Of a stretch of 64,000 nt of DNA, positions 1-12,057 are shown one piece after another. Source of the stretch: Zanthoxylum bungeanum (taxonomy: Eukaryota > Streptophyta > Magnoliopsida > Sapindales > Rutaceae); assembly GCA_019454045.1 (NCBI GenBank), contig SKCR01006518.1, positions 744,001-808,000 of the forward strand, written 5' to 3'. Under the pieces are notes generated by a model. The model worked only from the letters and a program-made list of their open reading frames with translations, made no database searches and was not told the origin of the DNA. Both the position numbers and the translations under genes were made by a program. How positions within the stretch are numbered: the stretch's first letter is position 1; each line of letters begins with the position of its first letter.

Positions 1-81
1 ATATTTTTGTGATATGCAACAATGAGAATATTTAGAATATGTCTAAATGAACTAATATTGATGATGATAATTCTTTTATAG

Positions 82-310
82 TGTCCAATGCAGCCTGGAA
101 GTTTTGAATGCGGTTATTATGTGATGAAATACATGCAGCAAATTGTAACAAATGTGAACATTCTAAAAGACAATGTAAGTTAACAATAGTTAAGTTTTAT
201 CACTAGTCAATTAAGATATCTTTTCAATTAAGATATCTTACTGTTTAAAATTCTAACTTATAAATATTTTAAAGTTCAAGGGGATTAATGAGTACACTCT
301 GGAAGAATAA
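82..310 (+). pseudogene. Ulp1/C48-type cysteine protease fragment of the CACTA element
   Basis: Two exons can be read. Exon 82-174 encodes 31 residues including PGSFECGYYVMKYM, which matches the region around the catalytic Cys of Ulp1-like (peptidase C48) proteases; it is bounded by an acceptor (TTTTATAG, ends 81) and a donor (GTAAGT, starts 175). Exon 2 starts at 275 and reads FKGINEYTLEE, then meets TAA at 308-310. The same frame continues past that stop with family-like residues (TQLRDDWA), so the stop is probably a decay mutation. The catalytic His and Asp lie off the window. In the family, these proteases cleave SUMO-like conjugates; the role of the transposon copies is not settled. Confidence 0.75.
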
Positions 311-1157
311 ACGCAACTCCGTGATGATTGGGCAATATATGTTGCACATATAATCACACACAGTATAATGAAGAGGTAATTACAAGGACATGTTTTACAG
401 AGGTGATTATTACTTCTTTATTTTTTTCACTTTAATTCATGACATATTGGGAAATCTTCTATTCTTGCAGAATACAAATGACAAGGACAACATAGCTATT
501 GTTCGTTGAGTTAATGAAGTAGTATGGTATTTCTCTTTTCTGTAAATTAATACATTCTTGTTTCTACTTTTAGCTTAGAATTTTTTCCCCAGATTTTTTA
601 CTTCAGTGAAAGCAATATGAATCATATCTTTTATTTCAGTTTTATGCCCTGATGGGTTTAATTTGGTGGGTTAATTTTTTTTATTTGTGAGTTTTGCTAG
701 TGGGTAAGATTGCTTTGAGACTTGAAAGTTAAAACAATCATGATGTAAAATATTCTATTAACAGTGTCTCGATGTTCTCTATGTCAGACATGAACTTGGA
801 GATAGTTTTTTACCTGATGAAGTTTTGCCATGTTCTGATTGATACTTGTTGAAACCTTTGGGGGGATATGGCACCTGTCATCTGATGTGCTTTGAGGTGC
901 AGCATGAATGCTATGGAAGCAGTATTTGATATATTGAGATCTAACATGTTTATCTCATCTATTTTTATGGCAATTACCTGGAATGTTACATTCTAGTACA
1001 TTTTGAGCTTTGAACTTTTAGTTTCCAGGAATTCCATAATGAACAACTATCTTGTCATCTTGATTTGCTTCCTGCATTTGGAAACAGTATTAGATCATGT
1101 CATCTGATAAACTTCATCTGGTTCATGAGATCCTTTTATTTCAGTTTTATGTCCGTC

Positions 1158-1210
<53 letters not shown>

Positions 1211-1800
1211 GATTTGTTTGTTTTGGTGATTATGTAGCGGTATGAAAGATACAACTTGTTATTATGGATGCCATTTGGTTTTTTATATGCATGCTCTTAG
1301 GTTGTTGGTATGGTTATTGTCAATAAGTGCTTTATGTGACAAAAATTAGATTAGGGTTATATTTTGTATTTTTATTTGGATGTATTTAATGTTTTTATTT
1401 ATGAAGATATCGATTTTTTTTGGAAGTCCATCTAATTCTTAACATTTGGTTTATAATTTCAGATTTTGTGCCAGATATCATATTGTTGGGGGATTGTTGC
1501 AGGCTTCTCACCAGTATCATGAATTTTGGTGGGGGCATGACATTTTGATGGGACTTTAAGAGTAGTTTTTGAAATATATATATGTTAATTTAAAGATTGT
1601 CTATGGAGTTTTTGTATTCATCATGTGATACTGTTGAATTGATTAATACGATTAATCTATTATATGCGAATTTTATATAAATGTAATTTTTTAGTTTTTT
1701 ATTTCATTGAGTTGGTATATATATATATATATATATATATATTTTATGATTAATTTAATTACAAAAAATAAGAAATATAATTGTGAAATAATACGATTTT
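311..1800. other. Non-coding 3' part of the CACTA element
   Basis: AT-rich sequence between the Ulp1 remnant and the subterminal repeats. Apart from the protease-like codons just after the stop (to about 370), I see no coding pattern. It holds two AT-type microsatellites (1159-1207 and 1716-1742). Confidence 0.6.
1159..1207. repeat. (AT)n/(GT)n microsatellite
   Basis: An uninterrupted AT run passes into about 18 GT dinucleotides, inside the non-coding 3' part of the CACTA element. Confidence 0.95.
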
Positions 1801-2169
1801 TAAATTTTAAAAGATATTGACGGATATTGATACTATAGTAACAATAATTACTGACACTAAAATCAAATATATGCGATATACTGATACTGCAGTAACAAAA
1901 TTTACTGACACTATAGTATCACTAAATACTGATGATATAGTGTCAATAATTTACTGACACTAAAATAGTGTGAGAGATTACTGATACCATAGTGTCAATA
2001 ATTTTCTGATACTACAGTATTAACGTTTACTGACACTAAGAATCACTGACACTAGAAACTAGTGTTAGTGATTTCTGGCTGCGGCAACACTGACACATTT
2101 ATATAGTGTCAGTAAAACCCTTTACTGACACTAATTTAGTATCAGTAAAAGCCTTTTTTTCTTGTAGTG
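1800..2169. repeat. CACTA subterminal repeats and terminal inverted repeat
   Basis: The words TACTGACACTA and ACTGATACTATAGTG recur in direct and inverted orientation about every 20-40 bp (for example 1816-2060 and 2086-2150), ending in the terminal CTTGTAGTG. In En/Spm-type elements such repeats are the transposase binding sites; that function is inferred here. Confidence 0.85.
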
Positions 2170-2897
2170 TTAATCTGGTCTTTCTCCAAGGGTCGTGTCT
2201 GTATCTTCAAGAGCTGGCTTCTCCAGCGATCCACATAATCTTCGAAGGTCTCTTCTAGCTTCTGTTTGGTGTATTCTAGGTCACGGAGTGACAAGTCTAT
2301 CTCCATGTCCGTGACATACTGATTCAGAAAGGCCTCCGCTAATGCCCTCCAGTCATTCCTGACCTTTCTCTCCAGGCCATGATACCATACTATAGGTGCC
2401 CCTTCCAGTGAAATCCTGAACATCTTCTGCACATGGCGCTTTGACAAACCCACTAAACTCATCACTGAAACATATTGCCGGAGATGGACCCTAGGATCTC
2501 CATTTCCGTTGAACTTAGCAATGTCGGACATCTTAAACTGGGGATGCAGCTGTTCTTCGAAAGCCACCACATCATAGTCTAGTAGATCTTCATGTTTTCC
2601 CTTCATCTTGTGGGTAACTGACTCTACTTGTTCTCTGAGTTTCGATAACTCTACCTGAGGTCCGTCTATCCTTCCCGCGGCATACTCAGCCATGTCATCA
2701 TCAAAAATAGGGATTTCTTCACTCACCCTATTCGGGGGCTCCTCACACCTTCCATCCTCATTGTTTTTTGTTCCCACTGTGTTAGGTACTGTGAGATTGG
2801 CCACAGCGTTGGTCAAAGCTTGTAGTTGCTTGGTAATTTTGGTGATGTTGGTCTCCAATTGATCCATGCGGGAACCTTCACTGCCTGACTCATCCAA
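2170..2897 (-). CDS. Gag of Tat-like element T2, N-terminal part
   Basis: An open frame of about 240 residues runs from ATG at 2897 to the CACTA junction, where the reading frame of about nine further residues is CACTA sequence. The N-terminus is coiled-coil-like (MDQLETNITKITKQLQ) and is followed by an acidic stretch (PIFDDDMAEYAAGRIDG). A capsid-like core (FNGNGDPRVHLRQYVSVM, EGAPIVWYHGLE, DYVDRWRSQLLK) fits the retrotransposon gag domain. It matches the T1 gag at 42948 almost throughout, but without that copy's four stop codons. An alternative start is the second Met at 2867. Gag forms the particle that packages element RNA. The ORF is cut by an insertion, so no functional product is expected. 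Confidence 0.85.
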
Positions 2898-4123
2898 GCT
2901 TGCTAACCTCTTCTTGACAAGTCTTCATTCTTCTCTAACCCAACGGATATCTATGATTGCTTTTAAGAGAAGGGGTCAGCATGATGCGTGTATGCATGAT
3001 ATGCATGTGGTTATCAAAACAACATATAACCTTCCGACCTTATTCCTCCCGCACCCGTGGTAAGTCCATTTATGCCCTAGGTATGACTACTTTTATGCAC
3101 CAATGTGGGGTACACAAAATCGTTCTCTCATACGCTACAGGTGTGAACCTTGGCTACCTTAGTCCCTCTTCATCGGTAAAAGATAAAGACCGCCCATTTA
3201 CAAGATTGACTAAGCCTATTATGGGGATCGTGCCATTGTCTAGAAATGACGAATTGGGCCCTCGGTAATCACGGTAGTGGCGGAGACGGACTTGGTGATA
3301 TCCAAAAGTATACAAATATTCCATAAGAAGGCGTACCCTTCCTGGTTGAAAGCCAGTGCGGATATCGGACTCATGCATGTGGCATATTTGGATCATGTTT
3401 GGACCTTCTAAGCCCATCAAGGTTTTCATACAATTTGGGCCGTTATCATTTTAAAGCGTTCAATCAGATTCTCGCGAGGTGTAAACTTGTCCCAGTTGAA
3501 AAGGCCCAACAGGTTTACACTTTTGCGATAAGGTGGCTAAATAACTTCAAATGATAGGGGGCCCAAACACAAGGTGGCCCATCGTCACTTTGAAAACTTT
3601 TGTCCCAGTCATCATAAGATACAAACTCGTCCCAGTTTAAGTGGTCCAACAAGTTCGTATCCTATGATGAGAAGCCCAAATGGATCCAAATGATAATGAG
3701 CCCAAACACAAGCATATGGGGTAGCTTCTATAGGACACATAATTATGGTTCGTATGTAGGCTTACAATGGTATTGACAAGGCTCTCATCGGCAAAGGGTT
3801 GCACACAACTAGGTCTCCCCACTCAAGGGTCCGAGCGACCAAGTGAGCACGCATTTTTTATATCCTAGGGTAGTGCCAGCGAGTGCGGGCTGTGTGGTTT
3901 GTGCTAACACCTGTATAAATACAAATGCAAACTAATAAACTATCAAATAGCACACAATAAAATAATACTAAAGTAAAGAAAAATAAAAATAAACAAATGT
4001 AAGGGTTGCCTCCCCGCTAGCGCTAAGTTTAACGTCTTCAACCAGACGCAACCACCCAAATGGTCATGGTGGCTTCAGTGTAGCAGACCGAGGTAGGAGT
4101 GAAGCGGGGTTTATCGCTATGCC
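2898..4123 (-). other. T2 leader between LTR and gag
   Basis: The part at 2898-3905 is collinear with the T1 leaders in reverse: it shares the CCGTTGGGTTAG arm just upstream of gag (2935-2948), two hairpins with the GGGCC loop (3480-3521 and 3619-3660) and the segment around CCAAGTGAGC (3838). 3906-4123 does not match the T1 leaders and replaces the stretch next to the primer site. I see no intact PBS after the LTR end. No coding potential. Confidence 0.65.
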
Positions 4124-4224
4124 TATGATGTTCAGAGACTACGACACTATTGGGCTTGCAGCCCGTAGAGAGTACGGATTAGCCCGCGGGGGACTTAACT
4201 GGAGAATGAAGGAGTCGCCACCCA
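4124..4224 (-). repeat. T2 LTR, 3' end fragment
   Basis: On the minus strand this matches the last 100 bp of the T1 LTRs: GGGTGGCGACTCC (plus 4211-4222), the segment around CGGGCTA..CCGTACTC and the terminal hairpin GGGC/GCCC. The end is eroded (CATCATA where T1 has CTACA). The other part of this LTR is at 13900-15631, beyond Copia-1. Confidence 0.75.
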
Positions 4225-4229
4225 GTGTG
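4225..4229. repeat. Target site duplication of Copia-1, left
   Basis: GTGTG directly before the left LTR; the same GTGTG follows the right LTR at 13895-13899. Confidence 0.9.
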
Positions 4230-6168
4230 CGTTGGACAATTATGACCCATAGCATCACTATTTGTACAGAACATGGTGTTGTTGTACAAATAAACTATGT
4301 GACAAAGGAAATTGCTCTTTTATCATTTGTAATTGGATTACCAAGATATATAAATGATAAAAGTCCATATGATTAGTACCGAATTAATAAGATATGAGAC
4401 AATATTAATCCACTAAGGTTTAATCATTAAATATCCCTAGTCGTAGTATTATCGAGACCGGACATCGATAATGCAGAATAGACTAGTATTACACTTATGC
4501 GTGTTATGGAAGCGTAACGTCATAGTTCTCATATATTTGGGTATTGGATACTCATGCAAGTGTAATAGGAGGTTATGTTTACCGATGGTACGGAAACAGC
4601 TTTGCTCTGGATACACCCCTCGGAATCCCATTAGTAGTATGACTATGTGTCTATGGGAATCCAAATCAGGGTAGGTGTATTTGGTCTTAACCTGAGACTT
4701 GCATCGCTTATACTTAAGACAATCAATATACTTTGGTTTTGGCCATCCGGGGCTTTAACAGGTTCTGTGTACGCCTCTTCTGGGTATACTGAGAATCGTA
4801 GTGTATTGGGTGTGATGTCAAGATGGAAGTATCACTCCAGTCATATGGAGATGATGATCACGTAGGATATGAAACTAGTACTCTTATGTACTGCAGTCAT
4901 TGGGATAATATGACTAGGTCATGATTATCCGATTATAGAGACTAGTTACCAGAGATCCGATATATGCTTCGTACGGGGCAAACACAATTCCAGCCCTAGG
5001 CCTAGCATGTGATATCGATATTGAATCGCAATACGCAATACTACGTATACTACGTCTGACAAAGATTACATATTCCTTAAAAGAATATTTATGGAGAATT
5101 GGGTAGCACGGTGCTTTGCTAGAAGCCAACCATGTCTTGTAAATCGGTAAAAACGTGGTACGGGGTACGCACGTATTCAATAGTCCAATAACCGGATTTA
5201 CTCTGCCAACATATCCAGAGATCTCATGGGTCGCTTCTCGAAGATGCACCGATGACGTTTAACTCGAACAGAATTAATCTATGATTAATTATGAGAGAGA
5301 AAAAAATAATCTGGATTAATTGCGGAAAGGATTTATCTGGGATAAAATTCAAATGGAAGAGAGAGAACGATTAATTTGGAATTAATCGATAAAATAATAT
5401 ATTCGATATATTAAATGAAATTAGATTTCATAACGGAATTAAAATTGGATTTTATTCAGGGGAACAAATTAATTTAGAATTAATTCGCAAGCGACTTTAA
5501 TAGTAATTTTGCTAGGCATAATTATTTAATTAAATTTGATTTAATTTAATTAAGTCGCAACGGAAATTTTGTTAATTCGGAATTAACGAACCCGAGCCCG
5601 GAACGTGTTTGCGGGCCCACTCGGATTTTGAATTAAAGTGGGGCCCACACACAAGTCACATCACTAGTCAACTTTGTCACTTAGCTTGATGGAAGTTGTT
5701 AGTAGTTGTTAACTTGTAAAACACACTTCTATTATTTTATTTGATGTGTGAAAGACTAATAACAACTTTTGGTATTTGGTAATATGATTTTTGGAAAATC
5801 AAAAACTCTCTCTCTCATTTTTTTCTCTCACTTGGGCGTGAACTACCTTCCATTTTTCTCTCTTTTGGGCGTGAACCTAGGGTTCTTGTTACTTGTTTTT
5901 GCTTCAAAAATCTTAAGTGCTAGCACACAAAAGGGGTCATTCAAAGGTGTTAGGGAAACCTATCCAAGAGTTTGGAATTCTAAGTTCAAGCTTAGAGCAA
6001 AATCATCCATACAAAGAGGAGCTTGAAGCACTACACAAAGGAGCAAATTTTTGAAATCCTACATCCTCATTGCCGATCAATGTGAGTACTTTTTCCGCAA
6101 CTTTCTTTGATTATTCACACAAATTTTATGCTTAATTGATCCTAGGTATGTTCTTAGAGAACCCAACA
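4230..6168 (+). repeat. Copia-1 5' LTR (1939 bp)
   Basis: Starts CGTTGG (first base changed from TGTTGG in the 3' LTR) and ends CCAACA, an inverted pair. It aligns throughout with 12058-13894. It is rich in TTAATT words around 5270-5600 and, like the other copy, carries a pyrimidine tract (CTCTCTCTC) near 5807. ORFs in it are chance frames. Confidence 0.92.
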
Positions 6169-6169
6169 T

Positions 6170-6183
6170 TGGTATCATAGCCA
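6170..6183 (+). other. Copia-1 primer binding site (tRNA-iMet type)
   Basis: TGGTATCATAGCC starts two bases after the 5' LTR. It matches the usual plant copia site TGGTATCAGAGC with one change. Confidence 0.85.
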
Positions 6184-8700
6184 ATTTAAGCTTGAAATGG
6201 ATTAGGGTTTATATACTTGAATTTGGGTATTTTTGCTTGGAGCATGATTTAATCAAATTGAGTGTTTAAGTATGCTTAGATAATGATAACTAAGAGTTAT
6301 GCATGATTAATTTTATGAAAAATTGATTGGATTAATTTTCCCCAAATTTGAGGGCTTGGCCGAATGCATTGACCCTTTGTAGCTCATGGTGATTTTTTTT
6401 AGACCATTGGATGTGTTTAAAATGCATGGATAAATTGATTTGTGATTTAATTGGATTGAAATCAAAATTGATGGAAAAAATACCATAATGCCGAGAGCTC
6501 AAGAGCATGTTATGAGGTTGATTTTGCTTCAATAATGTTGGACATGTATTGAAAATAATAAAGCATGATTAATTATGTAAATTGGTATTTTGGAAATGTT
6601 AATTTGAAAAATTAATTATGGCTATACACTTTAATTAAATAAATTGTGATATTTAGAATATTGGAATTTAATTAATTAGGCTTCAATTTGGAATTGGACT
6701 ATTGATGTTATATTTGGGCCTTATGGGCTTGGTTGGGCCAAGTTGGTTTAGGACAATTGGATTGGATCCAAATTGGGCCTAAAACCATTCCATCAAGTCC
6801 AAATATAATAAATGGGCCTTTTAAATTTAATTGGGCCTAATGGGCCGAAATTAATTTTATGGCAAATATGGTGATTCCTTTATTGAGCCTTGGTATTTGG
6901 GTCAAAGCTCATGCCTTATGAATTAATTAAAAGCCCATTGGACTTTAATTAAATTGACATTGGATGTTAATTGGGCCTTTGAGACAAATTAAGATTGGAT
7001 TTAGAATCTAAGTCTAAAAGGCACATTATTAAAGTGTAATTATTTAATTTGGAATTAAATAAGAATTAGTATTGAATACAAATTAAATCGGATTTAAAAT
7101 TGTAGTTCGATATAATTCAAGAATACGCACTTTGAGTACTTATTCTTAAACGAGTTGGACTCGCGCAAATTAAATCGTTGTTTGAACATTGGATGATCAT
7201 TAATTCAAAGATTAATTAATTGGATTAGATTGATTGAATAACATGCTTTGTGTGAATACATGGATGTATTGTATGAATAATATATATCGGATGGCTATTA
7301 GATGGGTGAGGGCAATTTTGGAAATTATTGTAATAAATTTAGAATTTATTAAATTGGACCTGCGTGTCCAGCCTTTATCTCTTGACTCTTTGTAATTCTC
7401 TTCTCACCAATTCCCCTCAATGTAAATGAGGTTTCTTTAGAAGTATTATGTAATTGGGTAGAAGTAAGAATAGTGCTAGCCGGGGAGAGGAAAGAGAGAG
7501 ATTTGTTTTAGGAACAATTTGTTAAATATCCATCCGCATATCATTATTAAATTTTATCGCGCCTTATTATGCTTTTAGAATGCATGCTTAAGGGTGTATG
7601 ATGAGACCTAATTAAAGATAATAAATTGGTTGCCAATTTACGCAAAAACCCTCAATCAAATATTAAGCGTTTTTCCTTCCATTGAGTGATTCTCTCTCAA
7701 GATCCAAGATTGGCACTGGTTTATTGGCCAAAGTCAAGACCTTTGTCCATCGCGGATGCGTTTGAATCATGAAGGATTTGTTCCATATCGTACGCCTTGG
7801 GCAAGTTGTGATTTGTTGGCCAAAGTAAAGGTCACTTCTTGTTCATCGGCCTCGATTATGAAGCTTTCCCACTGTCAATGGGTCACGCTTAACTGGTTTC
7901 ATTAAGCTTGTTGAGCCAAAGCCAAGGCTTAGTTGATTCAGAGGAAAAAGGTTATGGAATATATCGGATATATTGGCATATATTGGATATATGTTTCGGA
8001 CTTGGATGTCCACCTACTGGATCCAGGAATTGGATGGGATCCAATTGATCTTAGAGATCTACCTAGTTAAGTTTCATACAATTTGTTGGCCAAAATCAAG
8101 GTTGTGTGTTATTTAACGGGATCCTAACCCACTAGGAAACTAGGTTTCCCGAGTACTCCACATAGGATTAGAGGCTCGCCGAAAAATAGTGGGAGGCAAG
8201 TATTAAATTTGTAATTTCGTTTAGATACTTGCCAATATGCGCTCATTTCAATTTTTCGTCATTAAAAATTTATAAATATATTAGTTGGACTAATATTCAA
8301 TTGTTGTTTTAATTTAACAGTTGGACTGTATTCAAACTACTTCTTTTATAATTGATTATATAATTGGATTGTAGTAATCAAATATATTTGAATTTAACCA
8401 ATCAAATAGTAGTTGATTATATAGTTAGACTATAGTAATCATTATATTCGATTGTACCTGAAATCGTTGATTGGATAGTTGGACTATAGCAATCAAGATA
8501 ACTGGAAAGATTAGCGACAAAGAACATAATCTTAGGTGAAAATGTCTTTAACGACATAATTTTCTAGAATGGGAAACGAATCTCAGGATAGTCTTGTGAG
8601 TTGAGAAGTTACTCTATTTAATAGAGAGACCTCTCGGGCCTGAGCCCGGAGTTGAGCAAATAGTAGAGCATGAGTTTTGGAAGACTCATCGTGATGATAA
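6184..8700 (+). other. Copia-1 leader, non-coding
   Basis: About 2.5 kb of AT-rich leader with repeated words such as TTGGGCC and TTAATTGG (6700-7000) and four copies of TTGGCCAAA (about 7725-8095). No gag-like reading frame is recognisable until about 8560. Confidence 0.5.
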
Positions 8701-9480
8701 CTTTAGTGCTCAATCTGTTATGCTTGCCGCAATGACTCATTAATTTCTTCGTCAGAACTAAGGATTAGATCCTAAAACCATGATGTTGAAATTGAAGGAT
8801 CTTCATAGATCTATTCTTAGATCTTAGAAGTACTAATTGCAAGAGAAAAACTCTTGGATAGTTAATGGCTATGCTCAAGGAGACAGAGCCAGAGCTTGCA
8901 AAAGGGCAATAAGCGCAAGGCGCATCTTACTTCAACATCCCAGAAGGTCAAGGCTTGGCCAAATGCTTCTAGGGATATGAAAATGGGCAAAGGAAAAATT
9001 GTCACTGTCTTCTAGGAAGAAAAATGACATATCCCAAGATGTCTGTCTAAACTGTCGCAAACGGGGTCACTGGAAGTGTGACTGCCGTATGGACAAGGCA
9101 TATATGAAGGAAGTGAAGACGGACAAGGATTCGGCTTTAGGTATATTTTTTTTATAAACATGTCCACTGCTGGTTTTAAAATTGGATTTTAGATACTGGA
9201 TGTGTTACATAAATATATGTACTGATGTGCGGAATCTGTTGATTAGCAGGAGACTGGCTTCAGTTGAGATCGAACTGCGAGTCGAAAACGGAACGAGAGT
9301 CGCTGTTTTGGCTGTGGGAACCTGAGTTTTAGAACTGTCCTTTTGGGCATGTACTTAAATTAGGAAACTGTTATAATGTATCTAGTTTGACAAGGACATT
9401 ATCTCTGTATCTAGTTTAACACATTGCGGGCATACCTCTATATTGTAGAACACTAAGTGTTTTTTTTATAAAGATGATAT
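8700..9480 (+). pseudogene. Copia-1 gag C-terminus and protease, broken
   Basis: A CCHC zinc knuckle reads CLNCRKRGHWKCDC at 9044-9085 (spacing CX2CX4HX4C intact). Downstream, frames shifted against each other read RRLASVEIELRVENGTRVAV near 9250-9310, typical of the aspartic protease region after the DTG motif; the DTG itself is lost to a frameshift near 9195. Several stops and frameshifts; not functional. Confidence 0.75.
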
Positions 9481-9699
9481 TGAGATAAACACATTAGATG
9501 TGAATAACAATATTTTATTTAGAATATAAATGAATCTCAAACATATAATATGACAAACAAAAGCTCAAATTGAATAAATCTGTTGAGACTTAAAAGTGGC
9601 ATTGTTGTCTGAGACACATTAACAAGACTCGTATATCCACACTTTCGAAGAGTGGATACTAGGACGGATTTGATTCTAATTCAAATGATGTCTACGAAT

Positions 9700-10330
9700 C
9701 TAGTTTACTAGGAAAAATACCTAAAACACCTTTTACTTAGTAAAAGTGCAAGTGTCACCGAGCTGTTACCCCTCGTTCATAGTGACGTAAGTGGGCCCAT
9801 GTCTAGCTAGGCTAAAGGTGGATATGAATACTTCGTAACCTTTACGGATGTGGCATCGCGTTACGGTTATGTGTATCTTATGAAACACAAGTCATAAACT
9901 TTTGAGTAATTCAAAGAGTTTCGACACGAAGTAAGAAAACAGACCGGTAAAAGTATTAAAAACATTACGGTCGGACCATACTTAAACATATGAGTTTTAA
10001 GATTAATTGAAAGAATATAGTATTCTTTCACAGTGGACTCCTCCCGGGACACCTCAATTTGATGGTGTGTCCGAAAAAAGAATCTGAACTTTGTTGGACA
10101 TTGTAAGGTTAATGATGAGTCGCTCTGAGCTACCAATTTCCTTCTGAGGATACGCATTAAACAGTGCAAATTTTATTTTGAATAAGGTTCCATGAAAATC
10201 TGTTAGATAGACTTTATATTAGATATGAACAGGAAAGAAACCGGGTTTCTCATTCCTGAAGATTTGGGAATGCTGGGCATACGCTAAATGTTTGGATGAT
10301 ACCAAACTAGAACCCAAATCGGATAAGTGC
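9700..10330 (+). pseudogene. Copia-1 integrase core, broken
   Basis: GYEYFVTFTDVASRYGYVYL (from 9829) is the copia integrase catalytic core with its first conserved Asp. Further on, in another frame, PPGTPQFDGVSEKR (about 10041-10085) matches the PGTPQQNGVSERR block near the third catalytic position; Glu of that block is kept. Stops fall at the MKHKS segment and after KR. Confidence 0.78.
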
Positions 10331-10442
10331 ATGTTTGTCGGTTGTCCTAGGGAAACCAAAGAATAGTACTTATACAACTCACAAGAGAACAATGTAATTG
10401 TTGCTCTCCATGCGGTTTTCCTAAGAGGAATACCTATATGCA

Positions 10443-10724
10443 GTGGTAAGTGTGAGGAAAGTAAAACCCGATGAAAATCGGAGCAATACTGTTCCAGGCA
10501 CCGATTTCTTAACGGAACACAAACAGTTCATCAGGGATGAAACTGTACCACAATCTTCGAATACACAAGAACCGCATAAGTTGGAGAGAGTCAGAAAACA
10601 ACCTAAGAGGTATGGGTTTCTGATCTCACCTCATGTAGATATTAATCTTATTGAGGAAGACAAACCGGCTACGTATAAGGAAGTGATACGAGGTATCGAC
10701 TCCTTTTATGGAAAAGTGCCATGA
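10443..10724 (+). pseudogene. Copia-1 integrase-RT linker, open fragment
   Basis: A 93-residue open stretch with RVRKQPKRYGFLISPHVD and EEDKPATYKEVIRGIDS matches the hydrophilic linker that precedes the copia reverse transcriptase domain. It ends at a stop where the RT domain should begin. Confidence 0.7.
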
Positions 10725-11420
10725 AGTCCGAAATAAATTCCATGTATACCAACCAAGTTTGGACACTGGTTGATGTACCGGAAAGCATTGTGCCTATTGG
10801 TACTATATGAGTCTTCAAAGAAGACATACATGGATGGTAATATATAAATGTACATAGCTAGGCTTGTACAGAAAGGGTATCGTCAACGACATAGTGTCGA
10901 CTACGGCGAAAATTTTTCACTTGTTGCCATGATTAAATCCATTTGGATAATGCTTGCTAATGCTGCATGTTTCATTTATGAAATATGGCAGCCGAACGTC
11001 AAAACCGCTTTCCTTAGACGAAAACCTTTTGGAGGATGTTTACAACATCCTAACGGTTTTGTCGTGCCAAAACATACAAACAAGGTTTGCAAGTTAATCG
11101 ATCCATTTATGGATTGAAGCAAGCATTGTGTTCTTAGAACTATCGTTTTGATGTAATCATAACGGTATATGATTTAATTCAAAACGAATATGATTCTTGT
11201 GTATATAAGAAGGTTAGTGGGAGCGCACTGACAATGATTGTCTTATACGTTGATGACATATTATTTCTTGGAAATGATATTCCCATATTAAATAATCGGT
11301 GAAAGCTTGGATTTCATTAAAATTCTCCATAGAATACCTGAGAGAAGCAGGCTTTATTTTAGGAATAAAGATCTAATGGGATAGATCTAGAAAGCTGCTG
11401 ACAACCCTCCCAGAGTTTGT
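10725..11420 (+). pseudogene. Copia-1 reverse transcriptase, broken
   Basis: Reads YIARLVQKGYRQRHSVDYGE (about 10850), then NVKTAFLRRKPFGGCLQHPN, then after a frameshift CVYKKVSGSALTMIVLYVDD. The catalytic YVDD is intact at 11246-11257. The domain order is that of RVT_2. The frame is broken at about 11115 and before 11200. Confidence 0.85.
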
Positions 11421-12046
11421 ACGTTTTTGAAATGTATGTGACCTGATGTCTCATATGCTTTGAGTATATGTAGACGCTATAAGGCCAATCCAAGTGATGG
11501 TCACTGGGGTGATGTAAAGAACATTCTTAAGTATCTTGGACGAACTAAGGATGTTTTCTTAATTTATAGAGAATGAGAACTTGAGGTGACTAGGTTCACC
11601 GCTGCAAGTTTCCAAACCGACAAAGACAATTTTAAGTCGCAATAAGGGTATTTATTTAGTTTGAATAACGGAACAGTGAGCTGGAAATCTTCCAAGTAAG
11701 ATACTGTTGTCGAATAAATAACAAAAGCGGAACATTGCTGCAGCTGAGGCAGCAAAAGAAGCATTTTGGATCTATATAATCCTAATTGGATTAGGTATAG
11801 TTTTGTTAGCAGCTGAGCTGGGCTACAACACAGGCTAAGGAATCGTGGTCTCATCAATGATCCAAGTATATACTTCGAATATTTCATCTGATTCGTCGGA
11901 TCATACATCGTGGCGATGTGATGATCGAATAAAACACATCAGATGATAATATTATAAATCCGCTGACGAAAGCTATTTCTCAGTAAAAATTTGAGCGAAC
12001 CGTACATAGTTCAGGTGTAGGACACTTGAGTGATTGGCTATAGGCC
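11421..12046 (+). pseudogene. Copia-1 RNase H region, broken
   Basis: Fragments such as AAAEAAKEAFWI (about 11735-11775) match the copia RNase H motif AEYIAASEAAKEA. No long frame remains. Confidence 0.6.
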
Positions 12047-12057
12047 AAGTGGGAGAT
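12047..12057 (+). other. Copia-1 polypurine tract
   Basis: AAGTGGGAGAT directly before the 3' LTR, the common copia plus-strand primer. Confidence 0.85.

Larger units (their letters stand above)
1..2169 (+). mobile_element. CACTA (En/Spm-type) DNA transposon, right end
   Basis: The right boundary is seen directly: the sequence ends in CTTGTAGTG at 2161-2169, the reverse complement of the plant CACTA terminus CACTACAAG, preceded by a T run typical of these ends. The last 370 bp are packed with subterminal repeats. A Ulp1-like protease remnant lies at the window start, as in many plant CACTA elements. The element extends beyond the left edge, so its transposase is not visible. It has inserted into the gag of a minus-strand Tat-like retrotransposon; the adjoining TTA (2170-2172) would be one copy of the usual 3-bp target duplication. 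Confidence 0.88.
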
